The notes beneath the pieces are model-generated. The model was not told where the DNA came from and did not search any database. It saw only the letters and a program-made list of their open reading frames with translations. Positions 6,339 to 15,386 of a stretch of 64,000 nucleotides of DNA are shown in pieces (position 1 is the first letter of the stretch; each line of letters begins with the position of its first letter). Location of the stretch: positions 100,637 to 164,636 of the forward strand of contig JAJQDI010000015.1 in NCBI GenBank assembly GCA_021202275.1. The letters are read 5' to 3'. The translations under genes were made by a program, and so were the position numbers. Source of the stretch: Bacteroides sp. (GTDB lineage Bacteria; Bacteroidota; Bacteroidia; Bacteroidales; Bacteroidaceae).

Positions 6339-9300
6339 TCACTCCTGGGGTACGCTATCCGCGATCGTATCCGGCAACGCTTCCATACCTTCGGGAAGGA
6401 GATTCGTATCCAATGGCGTGGTAGCTGTCGTATCTTCCAGCTGGAAATAGTCGCGTTTCAGGCTATCCGGCAGTTCTACCCGTGGCCGTCGCAGGGGTCG
6501 CGTCAGATCCATGCCCGCGATGTCCTGAATGCTTTGCCGCAGTTTCTCGTCCATCTCCTTCCGTAGGTTGATGGTCGGCGTCTGATTCAGCACTTTTTCA
6601 CGGGCCACGGTAAACATATTTTTGTATTTCGCCTTGCCCAGCCGTATTCTCATCTTCTCCGGCGTACCTGAGATATTCAATCCCAGCTTGAAGGGAACCG
6701 GCGATTTGAGTACGGTGATGTGATAATCGAACGACATATCCAGGTTCTGTATTCCTCCCACCGCAGCATTGTATCTGTCCATAGCGATCTGGAAAGGGAA
6801 GATCATCAGTTTTTCATCTTCCAGGATCATCTCTACAGATATACTGTCTATCAGGTTCTTTTCTTTGTTTTTAAACCTCATCATCTTGGATATCTCCGCA
6901 AAAGTCTCCCCGTCGAGCAATACCAGATCCTGACCACTCAGGAAACAGGAGGCCGTGGTTTCCGACAGGCGGACGTTCATCAGCGAATCCAGTTCGGTAA
7001 CAGCCGTGAGGTTACAGTCTACCACTCCCTCGAAGGAACGAAGCATCGGAGTCAGTTCGTCAATCATAGGCATGGCACCGACCAACTCTTTTATATTAAT
7101 GCGTTTTACCCCCAGTTCCATACCCAGGTGCGCACCCCGGGTATCCGCTGCTTTGTAGACCAGGGTCATAGAAGCGTCTCCGACATCCGAACTCAGCATC
7201 AGGCGCGGTAGCTGAATGGCCTGGTCGCGCAGAATGATCCTTCCCCGGACACTCCGGATCGCCAGGTTATTGAACCGGGCGTTGCGTATGCGTGAATTGA
7301 ATTCGATGTCCAGGTTACGCGGCACCACAAATATACCCAGTTCCGTGGTATCCTGATCCTGTGTGATATCGTTGTTCTCATCCAAGACAAATCCTGAGAT
7401 AGAATCCCGTTCCACCCCTGTCTTCTGACTGTATTCCGAACCGACTACTGCCGCCCGGATCAGTTCATCAAAGTGGATGGAATCGGCATCCAGGGTCATC
7501 TTCGCAGTGACCTTACCGTTGTACAGCAAGGCTCCGCGAATGCCTTCGACCTCTCCCGTCAGCTTGAAATCCGAACGCCCCAGGTGTACGTGCGCTTTGG
7601 AAAGATTCACGGTATTTTGTGTAAAGGCCATGTCCGACTCCCGCATACGGATCGGAACCGGGAAGTGTGGTGTCCGTATACGGATGTCCGTGGAGGTGAG
7701 ACTTCCGGAAATATTCCAGTTGCGCAACAGGTCTTTTGCCTCTTGCGACTCGATCTGGAAAGAAAGGTTCGTTGTCGGGTCTACCCGACTTCTACGCAGG
7801 GAATCACGCCGCACACGGGTCAACGTTGTATCCCTTCCGGACAATCCCGTTCTTCGTGAACCGCTCACCCGGGTAGAGTCGCCAGGGGCAGTGACTCTTC
7901 GCCGGCGTACCTGTTGTTTACTGAGTTTCAATTTGAAATTAGCTTTACTGATGCGTCCCGCCATATCATATACCCGTCCTGCCACGGTATCTACAGACAG
8001 GCTGGCACCGATCTCGGGCAGACCGGGCAAATCGGCCCTCGGACGTATATTCACCCCTCCTACAGCATGCACTCCCCGGACGCGCACCGAGTCGCCCATG
8101 TTCAACCGCAGGTTGTTGATCCGTCCTCCTATCGCCACAGGTGCGATGGAGGCAGTATCTTTCGGAGGTGAGGTAGCCACCGCCGCACTGAGCCGGCTGG
8201 AATTCGCTACCACTTCATCCTTCCAGTTGAGGTGGAGCGAATCAAGTACGACCTTGCTGCGCAGCAGGTTTTTAGGAGGATTCCCCGCCACGCTATCCTT
8301 CACGTGGGTACCCAGTGTAACATGGGCATTGGATGTATAGAAGGTGAAATTCTCCTGGGGATAATGGAAATTTACCTGTTGAACGTTGATCACCCCGTCG
8401 GCATCTATTTTCCCATAATCCGATGCCAGAATATCATCCAGCAGGCATCTGGCCGAGAAATCAAAATCGACCAGCCCGCCCATCTTCATTCCGTCGAGCG
8501 GCAGTTTTTCCGCTATCTGTGTGAAATTGATATGAGCTTTTGCCTGGGCATTGATCGTAGGCCGGGTCAGGATATGGTCAAACACCCCCTTAGCCGTGAG
8601 CGTGGAAGAGGCGGTTTGCAGACGCAGGTTGTTCAGTTCCAGGGAAGAGGGTTGCTTTCCCGAGAGATCGAGCAAGGTACTGAAATCCAGATCAAATCCT
8701 TCTACAAACGGTTTCTTCGGATGCCTGACAGAGGCCAACGTTCCATCCGCCAGTTGCAGGGAAAGACGGATCAACGGATACTGACCGGGGCCGAGTTTTC
8801 CGGTCAGCTTACCGGTGGATTCCACTCTACCGCCAGCTACCAGTCTGGAGGATACAGGGGATATATGCTCCGGGATCATGTTCACGATATCGGTCAGCGA
8901 CGAGGCATTGAGGCTGAAGTCTATATCTACGTTGGTCAGCCCCGGTACGGTGTCGCGCTCCAGCATTCCGGTCGTATTCAGTTCCAACGCTCCGACCCTT
9001 ACCCGGCCTCTTTCAATGGCAAATGTTTTCAGTACCCTGTCGCGTACCAGTGTGGTGCGGAAAGAGAAGGGCAGTTCGCGGCTGAATGCCTGTCCCTGAT
9101 ACCAGGAAGTAATTCCTGTGGTCCGTATGCTCAGGCTCAGATCGGCGTGTTCTTTGGAGAGGTTGCCTTTGAGACGCATATTCAGGCTATCTATCATCAC
9201 AAACACATCCTCCTGCAGATCGTCGTAGGTCAGGTTGACATTGCGCAGGCGGATGTTACTGATATTCAGTTCCGGCATCACGAAAGCACTGGTATCCTGA

Positions 9301-9755
9301 GGAACAGCCTCTAGGGTATCGTTGGAAACGAAGATGTCCCAGTTGGCACGCCCCAGCGTATCCACATGGGCATAGATATCGGCATTTTCTATTTCTAATT
9401 GCTTGATAATGATTTTCTTGTCGAAGAAAAATGCCACGGGGTTTACGGCTATCCGGAAATGCTCGAATGACAGCAGGGTATCTGTTGCGGTGGAGATGCT
9501 ACCGTTGCGCAGGCTGACCCCCAGGTCGGGGAACGTACCAAACAGGGTGATATCTATGGCTTCGCACTTCACGTCGCTCCGGATATATTCCGTACTTAGT
9601 CCGAGGATGATCGGAGTGATCCGTTTAGGGGTGGCCACGGTATTCAGTACGATAGCTACGACAATCATCAGTAGGACGAGTATCCCCACCAGAGCCAATC
9701 CGACTCTGATCAGGATTTTTTTCACCTTCTTGCTGGCAGGCTTCTCCTTTTCCAT
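6339..9755 (-). CDS. AsmA-like / TamB-related envelope protein
   Basis: A 1138-residue protein with an N-terminal cytoplasmic basic stretch, a single membrane anchor at about residues 15-38, and a very long periplasmic region of repeated amphipathic beta strands. The start of the periplasmic part (ITLFGTFPDLGVSLRNGSI) and an AsmA-like C-terminal region near residues 940-1060 place it in the AsmA family. Members bridge inner and outer membranes and are linked to phospholipid transport and outer-membrane homeostasis. A Ser/Arg-rich segment around residues 620-660 looks like a linker. It is monocistronic, convergent with the HU-like gene. The length fits Bacteroidetes members, and family membership is firm while the exact role is not. 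Confidence 0.85.
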   Translation of the reverse strand: MEKEKPASKKVKKILIRVGLALVGILVLLMIVVAIVLNTVATPKRITPIILGLSTEYIRSDVKCEAIDITLFGTFPDLGVSLRNGSISTATDTLLSFEHFRIAVNPVAFFFDKKIIIKQLEIENADIYAHVDTLGRANWDIFVSNDTLEAVPQDTSAFVMPELNISNIRLRNVNLTYDDLQEDVFVMIDSLNMRLKGNLSKEHADLSLSIRTTGITSWYQGQAFSRELPFSFRTTLVRDRVLKTFAIERGRVRVGALELNTTGMLERDTVPGLTNVDIDFSLNASSLTDIVNMIPEHISPVSSRLVAGGRVESTGKLTGKLGPGQYPLIRLSLQLADGTLASVRHPKKPFVEGFDLDFSTLLDLSGKQPSSLELNNLRLQTASSTLTAKGVFDHILTRPTINAQAKAHINFTQIAEKLPLDGMKMGGLVDFDFSARCLLDDILASDYGKIDADGVINVQQVNFHYPQENFTFYTSNAHVTLGTHVKDSVAGNPPKNLLRSKVVLDSLHLNWKDEVVANSSRLSAAVATSPPKDTASIAPVAIGGRINNLRLNMGDSVRVRGVHAVGGVNIRPRADLPGLPEIGASLSVDTVAGRVYDMAGRISKANFKLKLSKQQVRRRRVTAPGDSTRVSGSRRTGLSGRDTTLTRVRRDSLRRSRVDPTTNLSFQIESQEAKDLLRNWNISGSLTSTDIRIRTPHFPVPIRMRESDMAFTQNTVNLSKAHVHLGRSDFKLTGEVEGIRGALLYNGKVTAKMTLDADSIHFDELIRAAVVGSEYSQKTGVERDSISGFVLDENNDITQDQDTTELGIFVVPRNLDIEFNSRIRNARFNNLAIRSVRGRIILRDQAIQLPRLMLSSDVGDASMTLVYKAADTRGAHLGMELGVKRINIKELVGAMPMIDELTPMLRSFEGVVDCNLTAVTELDSLMNVRLSETTASCFLSGQDLVLLDGETFAEISKMMRFKNKEKNLIDSISVEMILEDEKLMIFPFQIAMDRYNAAVGGIQNLDMSFDYHITVLKSPVPFKLGLNISGTPEKMRIRLGKAKYKNMFTVAREKVLNQTPTINLRKEMDEKLRQSIQDIAGMDLTRPLRRPRVELPDSLKRDYFQLEDTTATTPLDTNLLPEGMEALPDTIADSVPQE

Positions 9756-9787
9756 AAACGCGTTTTATGTGTATGTTGAAAACGGCA

Positions 9788-9795
9788 CTAAGATA
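9788..9795 (-). promoter_or_regulatory. Probable -7 box of the AsmA-like gene
   Basis: On the minus strand TATCTTAG, a near match to TAnnTTTG, lies about 33 bp upstream of the ATG at 9755. Confidence 0.4.
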
Positions 9796-9979
9796 CGAAA
9801 AAGAGATCATACAGAAGGAAAATCAATGGCTTTTTAGGAACCGGACAGATTTTAGCTGAGACACAACCGTCAGCGAAGCAAGCGGCCTGTACCGGATAGC
9901 TACCCACCCAAACAGCAGAACAACCAAAGTATAAACAAACCGACCTGAATCAATGAGAATGTACAAGGTTTGTATATCA

Positions 9980-10067
9980 AACCTTTCTGAAATCAGCATA
10001 CAGACTGGCATTCAGAAAGATTTTACAAATCCTGTTTTACTAAAACAGTAGGAAGTGAAGCAGAAGC
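9980..10067 (-). repeat. Diverged copy of the ssrA terminator and flank (candidate attachment remnant)
   Basis: This segment begins with a hairpin (AACCTTTCTGAA pairing with TTCAGAAAGATT) followed by TTTTACAAATCCTGTTTTA. It aligns in the same orientation and nearly without gaps with 17661-17750, the terminator and 3' end of the tmRNA gene. Identity is high in the hairpin and the TTTTACAAAT block and weak over the part matching the tmRNA 3' end. It may be the outer end of an old island inserted at ssrA, or a copied terminator. The rest of 9796-10250 shows no gene. Confidence 0.55.
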
Positions 10068-10255
10068 ACTTTACTTTCCCTACATATACTGACGGCAGCC
10101 AGTGACTTAACTATCTGTTTTACAAATACTGCTTACGAAACGGTTTTGCCGTCTTTGATTCCATTTTTGCCTCATTCATCCTGAAACAGACTGCCAGCCT
10201 CATTTCATTTTTGATCTTTGCACAACGCTTTTTGACAGGTAGGGGCAGATCCTAT

Positions 10256-10283
10256 GTTTGAATTGAACAAGCAATCGTTTGAA
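10256..10283 (+). promoter_or_regulatory. AraC-type operator upstream of the first aldo/keto reductase gene
   Basis: Two GTTTGAA half sites start at 10256 and 10277, 21 bp apart (two helical turns). The second half site starts 36 bp before the -7 box. A near-identical arrangement with the same spacing precedes the flavodoxin gene at 12968. The AraC-family gene between the two promoters is the likely regulator. Confidence 0.65.
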
Positions 10284-10312
10284 TCGCAACAGTAGAAAAC
10301 CGTATGAGCCCG

Positions 10313-10320
10313 TACTTTTG
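10313..10320 (+). promoter_or_regulatory. -7 promoter box of the aldo/keto reductase gene
   Basis: TACTTTTG matches TAnnTTTG, 39 bp before the ATG at 10360. Confidence 0.6.
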
Positions 10321-10323
10321 TAA

Positions 10324-11346
<1,023 letters not shown>

Positions 11347-11364
11347 AACCATTAAAAACAGTGA

Positions 11365-11404
11365 AACGGAAAGGATAGCAAGCTTTGTATCCTTTCCGTT
11401 CCAG
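11365..11404 (+). terminator. Rho-independent terminator after the aldo/keto reductase gene
   Basis: AACGGAAAGGATA pairs perfectly with TATCCTTTCCGTT across a 10-nt loop. Confidence 0.85.
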
Positions 11405-11447
11405 GAAAAAACAGTAATTTTAGCCCTATAACTAACTCATAACATGT

Positions 11448-12356
11448 ATGATTGAAAGCCTGACGGAATTTTACAAACGGATCGAACGCCCTGAAATGGC
11501 AACCCTGACCACTCTTGCCAGAGGGAAAGAGTTTTTCAATGTACAGGAAAGTGTATGCCAGTTTGGTACAACCTCTTTTAGTTACAGGGATTTTTATAAA
11601 GTGCCCCTGGTGATGCATACGGGAAGGCTATATTATGCCGATAAGTGGATTGAAGTAGACCGCCCGGCCATTCTTTTTTCTACACCTTTGATCCCATACG
11701 CATGGGAAAATACGGGAATGGGCAAGGGAAACGGCTATTTCTGCATTTTCAACGAACTCTTCCTCAAACCCGGCGACCGCAACAGTTCGCTGGCAGAAAC
11801 TCCGTTATTGGATATTTCTAAAGAACGGATCTATTTTCTGAACGACAAAACGGTAGACACCATTCAGGATCTTTTTATCAAAATGAAAAAGGAAATGGAA
11901 TCTGATTACGCACAGAAATCCGATATGTTGCGTTGCTACCTGCATCTGATCGTACATGAAGCCATGAAGATGCACCAGGCAAACCACTATGTAGCCAACA
12001 AAAACGCCAGCCAGCGCATTGCCGAACTTTTCCTGGCTCTGCTCGAACGTCAGTTCCCGGTTGACTCACACAACAGCCTCTCTCTGAAAACAGCCAACGA
12101 CTTTGCCCGGCGGCTTTCCGTACATGTGAATCACCTCAACCGGGTAGTAAAGAGTACCACCGGACGCACGACCTCTTCTCTCATTTCAAACCGTATTACC
12201 CAGGAAGCGGTGCAATTGTTGCAGCATTCGGATTACTCCATTGCCGAAATTGCTTTTGCGCTGGGATTTGAAGAGCCGGCCTCTTTCAGTAACTTCCTCA
12301 AGAAGCATACGGATATGTCGCCTACAGAACACCGGGGGAAAGCGGTGGCGGTATAA
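11448..12356 (+). CDS. AraC family transcriptional regulator
   Basis: A 302-residue regulator with an N-terminal cupin-like sensing domain (about residues 1-170) and a C-terminal double HTH. Visible HTH parts are SVHVNHLNRVVKSTTGRTTS and YSIAEIAFALGFEEPASFSNFLKKHTDMSPTEHR (written here only as a marker of the second HTH, about residues 255-290). It lies between an aldo/keto reductase and a flavodoxin gene, a common context for AraC proteins that sense electrophiles or control NADPH-dependent reductases. Paired GTTTGAA sites precede both neighbouring promoters, so it probably activates both transcripts. The ligand is unknown. Confidence 0.92.
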   Translation: MIESLTEFYKRIERPEMATLTTLARGKEFFNVQESVCQFGTTSFSYRDFYKVPLVMHTGRLYYADKWIEVDRPAILFSTPLIPYAWENTGMGKGNGYFCIFNELFLKPGDRNSSLAETPLLDISKERIYFLNDKTVDTIQDLFIKMKKEMESDYAQKSDMLRCYLHLIVHEAMKMHQANHYVANKNASQRIAELFLALLERQFPVDSHNSLSLKTANDFARRLSVHVNHLNRVVKSTTGRTTSSLISNRITQEAVQLLQHSDYSIAEIAFALGFEEPASFSNFLKKHTDMSPTEHRGKAVAV

Positions 12357-12384
12357 AATACAAAGGATCAGCTTTCTTCATAAG

Positions 12385-12430
12385 AAAAGAGATAGTATGC
12401 CGGGGCATGTTTGTGCATACTGTCTCTTTT
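12385..12430 (+). terminator. Rho-independent terminator after the AraC gene
   Basis: A 16-bp stem (AAAAGAGATAGTATGC with GCATACTGTCTCTTTT, one G-U pair) ends in a T tract. A frame from 12400 encodes a lipoprotein-like start (ILTSCGN) but runs out after about 60 codons and probably is not a gene. Confidence 0.85.
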
Positions 12431-12667
12431 CGTGGATATACATCCTGACCTCGTGTGGCAATCCGGCAACAGAAGAAAAAAGTAATCGGACAGATACCAT
12501 AACCTACCGCAGGGTCATTTACCATCATCGGTTCCTGTTCGGGAGACTCATCCTATTTCTTTTCCTTCATCAGATTTCTCTTTTATAAAGTTTGGGGTAT
12601 ATGGATGGATACAAAGATAAATTATTTAAGAGGATATACTCATTTGTCTGATATATAATTCGTATTG

Positions 12668-12892
12668 CAGAGACGCATAGTGGCATCTCATTCTATTCAT
12701 CTATCCAAACAGATCTATCTAACCGAGACGCAACTACACGTCTCTTATGTTTGCATATAAAGTGTTACGCATAGGGACTCAAAACAGATTCTTTCTGTAA
12801 TTTCAATCGTACATCGTAATTAACTTCGCTGACCGTTGGTTGACTTTGTCGACTGTTGGTTCAGTACATCGTAAATCTCTTTACGTCTCTAC
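12668..12892. repeat. MITE-like intergenic repeat, copy 1
   Basis: It begins CAGAGACGCATAGTGGCATC and ends in TCTCTTTACGTCTCTAC, so the termini are imperfect inverted repeats of AGAGACGYA. An internal part (TTTCTGTAATTTCAATCGTA) is shared with copy 2 at 15191-15363. There is no coding capacity. A nested second AGACGCA...CGTCT hairpin near 12723 makes this copy longer than copy 2. Confidence 0.7.
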
Positions 12893-12967
12893 CATGCAAA
12901 CAAGACCCGTAAAACAGAAGACAATAAAGAAGCAAAAAATGCGATAAAGAGATAAAGTTTCCCGTAT

Positions 12968-12995
12968 GTTTGATTTGAACAAGGAATCGTTTGAA
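12968..12995 (+). promoter_or_regulatory. AraC-type operator upstream of the flavodoxin gene
   Basis: Half sites GTTTGAT (12968) and GTTTGAA (12989) lie 21 bp apart, with the core TTGAACAAG-AATCG between and around them as at 10256. The second site starts 36 bp before the probable -7 box, the same distance as at the first operator. Confidence 0.65.
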
Positions 12996-13024
12996 ATGCC
13001 ATACCCATTCCCATTTATCTGCCT

Positions 13025-13032
13025 TTACTTTG
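13025..13032 (+). promoter_or_regulatory. Probable -7 box of the flavodoxin operon
   Basis: TTACTTTG is one base from TAnnTTTG, 33 bp before the ATG at 13066. Confidence 0.45.
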
Positions 13033-13065
13033 TACCAGTAATCAAATGAAGAAAAGATCCCGGTT

Positions 13066-13632
13066 ATGAAAACAAACATTTTAATATTCCTTATGACGAC
13101 ACTCTTTGCGGCAAACAGCACTTCTATGTTTGCACAGACAGGTAACGGAAAGAAAGTGCTTATCGCTTATTACTCCCTGCGCAACGGCAATACCCGTATG
13201 GTAGCTGAACATATTCAGAAAACCGTGGGCGGAGAGATGTTCCGCATCGAAACCGTAGCTGCCTATCCGGCTGTTTACAACGACGTGACCGCACAGGCAA
13301 AAAGGGAACTCGAATCCGGACATCGTCCTACCCTGAAAACCACCGTACCTCATTTTGACGAATACGATGTTATCTACCTCGGTTCGCCGAATTGGTGGAA
13401 TACCCTTGCTCAGGCGGTGATGACTTTTCTGGAAACCTATAATTTTGAAGGCAAAACCATTGTTCCGTTTATCACCCACGAAGGCAGCCGCCTGGGAGCC
13501 AGTGTAACCGATATAGAGAAACTTGCTCCAAAAGCCACTGTACTCAAAGGACTTCCGGTGCGTGGCGGTTCGGTAGATAGTGCCCTGCCTGATGTACAGA
13601 AGTGGCTCAAAGAAATCGGGATGACCCCATAA
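13066..13632 (+). CDS. Exported flavodoxin
   Basis: A 188-residue flavodoxin-fold protein (Flavodoxin_4 type) with a cleavable N-terminal signal (about residues 1-24, ending MFAQ), so it should act in the periplasm or be membrane-associated. The FMN phosphate loop is YYSLRNGNTRMV (about residues 35-46), and GSPNWWNT with a following PFITHEGSRLG supplies the other flavin-contacting loops. An exported flavodoxin needs an electron donor at the membrane, and the polyferredoxin gene starts only 13 bp downstream. Its promoter carries the AraC-type operator. Family membership is firm; the physiological partner is inferred from gene order. Confidence 0.9.
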   Translation: MKTNILIFLMTTLFAANSTSMFAQTGNGKKVLIAYYSLRNGNTRMVAEHIQKTVGGEMFRIETVAAYPAVYNDVTAQAKRELESGHRPTLKTTVPHFDEYDVIYLGSPNWWNTLAQAVMTFLETYNFEGKTIVPFITHEGSRLGASVTDIEKLAPKATVLKGLPVRGGSVDSALPDVQKWLKEIGMTP

Positions 13633-13645
13633 TACATACCTTCCT

Positions 13646-15190
13646 ATGCTTAAAAAAATAAGAGTTGTTACCGCTACTGTTTTCCTGCTGCTGATCACCT
13701 TGTTGTTTCTGGACTTCACAGGGATTCTACACCAGTGGTTCGGCTGGCTGGCTAAACTGCAATTTATACCGGCATTTCTCGCTGTGAACATCGGGGTAAT
13801 GGTCGGATTGCTTTTTCTGACCCTGCTTTTCGGAAGAGTCTACTGTTCCGTAATCTGTCCTTTAGGCGTGTTTCAGGACGGTATCTCCCACCTTTCCGCA
13901 CGAAGGAAAGGAAAGAAGAACCGCTTCCGCCATTCCCCTGCTGTATCATGGCTGCGTTACGGCATGTTAGTTGTATTCATCATAGCCCTGATAGCAAAGG
14001 TCAGCATCCTTGTTTCCCTGCTCGATCCCTATGCGGCCTATGGACGTATCACCTCCGGTCTGTTGAGTCCTTTGTACCGCTTAGGCAATAATTTACTGGC
14101 ATGGCTTGCCGAACGGGCAGACAGCTACGCCTTTTATACCACCGAAGTATGGATAAAAAGCTATATCGTTCTGGCAGTAGCTCTCATTACCCTTATCGCT
14201 GTGGCGATACTCGCGTGGAGGGGTGGACGAACCTATTGCAATACCCTTTGTCCGGTAGGTACTATGCTGGGATTTCTCTCCCGTTTCGCTATCTTCCGGA
14301 TGGCATTCGACAGGAATAAATGTACCCGTTGCAAAGCCTGCGAACGTACATGTAAAGCCTCCTGCATCAATGCCGCAAACCTCACCATAGACCACAGCCG
14401 TTGTGTCACCTGCTTCAACTGTATCAATAGATGCAAAACCGGTGCGATGAAATATACATCCCGTTTCGGCAAACGATCTGTAAACCTGCCTGCGGATAAA
14501 GAGAGTGCTCATACTTCTGACAACATACAGACAACAGATCATCCGGTACAGGAAGGAGTACAAAAAGGTCGTCGCAATGCCCTGACCCTGCTTGCAACAG
14601 TGGCTGTGGCACACACCCTCAAAGCACAACAAATACATGTAGACGGTGGGTTGGCAGCCATAGAGAAGAAAAAAATCCCCAAACGGAACCATCCCATTGT
14701 TCCACCGGGTGCGGTAAGTGTCCGCAACCTGACGGCACATTGTACCGCCTGTCAGCTTTGTGTCTCGGCCTGTCCCAACGGTGTATTGCGTCCTTCGTCG
14801 GAACTATCTACCCTGATGCAACCCGAAATTTCTTACGAACGGGGCTACTGCCGTCCCGAATGTACCGAATGCTCACAGGTATGTCCGGCAGGAGCCATCA
14901 TACCCATTACCCCTGCCGATAAAGCAGGACTATCTATCGGTACAGCGGTATGGATAAAAGAAAACTGTAGGGTGAACCGGGATGAAGTACAATGCACCAA
15001 TTGTGAATATCACTGCCCTACGAGGGCTATTACGCTGGTCGACCGTAATCCCGGCTACAGCGATTCACTCCGGACCCCTGTAATAAATAAAGAATTATGT
15101 ATCGGTTGCGGAGCCTGTGAAAATCTCTGTCCGGCACGTCCGTTCAGTGCGATCTACGTGGAAGGAAATGCAAGACACCATTTAATATAA
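13646..15190 (+). CDS. Membrane polyferredoxin, NapH-NapG-like fusion
   Basis: A 514-residue iron-sulfur protein. The N-terminal NapH/YccM-like half has about four membrane helices with two CxxxCP sites (VYCSVICP near 66; TYCNTLCP near 197). A first pair of ferredoxin clusters follows at about 226-265 (CTRCKACERTC, CVTCFNCINRC). A second twin-Arg hydrophobic stretch (GRRNALTLLATVAVAHTLKA, about 308-327) leads into a NapG-like domain with four more Cys clusters: about 366-376, 402-413, 450-457 and 485-495. NapH and NapG are normally separate and pass quinol electrons to the periplasm. Here they are fused and no nitrate reductase gene is present, so the exported flavodoxin and aldo/keto reductase neighbours are likelier acceptors. 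Confidence 0.85.
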   Translation: MLKKIRVVTATVFLLLITLLFLDFTGILHQWFGWLAKLQFIPAFLAVNIGVMVGLLFLTLLFGRVYCSVICPLGVFQDGISHLSARRKGKKNRFRHSPAVSWLRYGMLVVFIIALIAKVSILVSLLDPYAAYGRITSGLLSPLYRLGNNLLAWLAERADSYAFYTTEVWIKSYIVLAVALITLIAVAILAWRGGRTYCNTLCPVGTMLGFLSRFAIFRMAFDRNKCTRCKACERTCKASCINAANLTIDHSRCVTCFNCINRCKTGAMKYTSRFGKRSVNLPADKESAHTSDNIQTTDHPVQEGVQKGRRNALTLLATVAVAHTLKAQQIHVDGGLAAIEKKKIPKRNHPIVPPGAVSVRNLTAHCTACQLCVSACPNGVLRPSSELSTLMQPEISYERGYCRPECTECSQVCPAGAIIPITPADKAGLSIGTAVWIKENCRVNRDEVQCTNCEYHCPTRAITLVDRNPGYSDSLRTPVINKELCIGCGACENLCPARPFSAIYVEGNARHHLI

Positions 15191-15363
15191 CAGAGACGCA
15201 TAGTTGCATCTTATAGGTTTGCATATGAGATTTGTCTATGGAAGTCTTACAGATATATGCTTTCTGTATTTTCAATCGTAAATCGACAATGTTCCTTGAT
15301 GCTAAAAACCGACTCATGGTCATGACCGAAGGGAGTAAATCGTGAATCTCTTTACGTCTCTAC
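15191..15363. repeat. MITE-like intergenic repeat, copy 2
   Basis: It starts with CAGAGACGCATAGTTGCATC and ends with TCTCTTTACGTCTCTAC, matching the ends of copy 1 at 12668-12892. It shares the internal TTTGCATAT and TTTCTGTA-TTTCAATCGTA blocks. It fills the gap between the polyferredoxin gene and the next reductase gene. Confidence 0.7.
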
Positions 15364-15386
15364 AAACCAGAAACCCAAAAAGTGAA

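Noticed and set aside
8232..9314. Long plus-strand frame opposite the AsmA-like gene
   Set aside because: It is the antisense of a well-supported gene and has no domain or start signal of its own.
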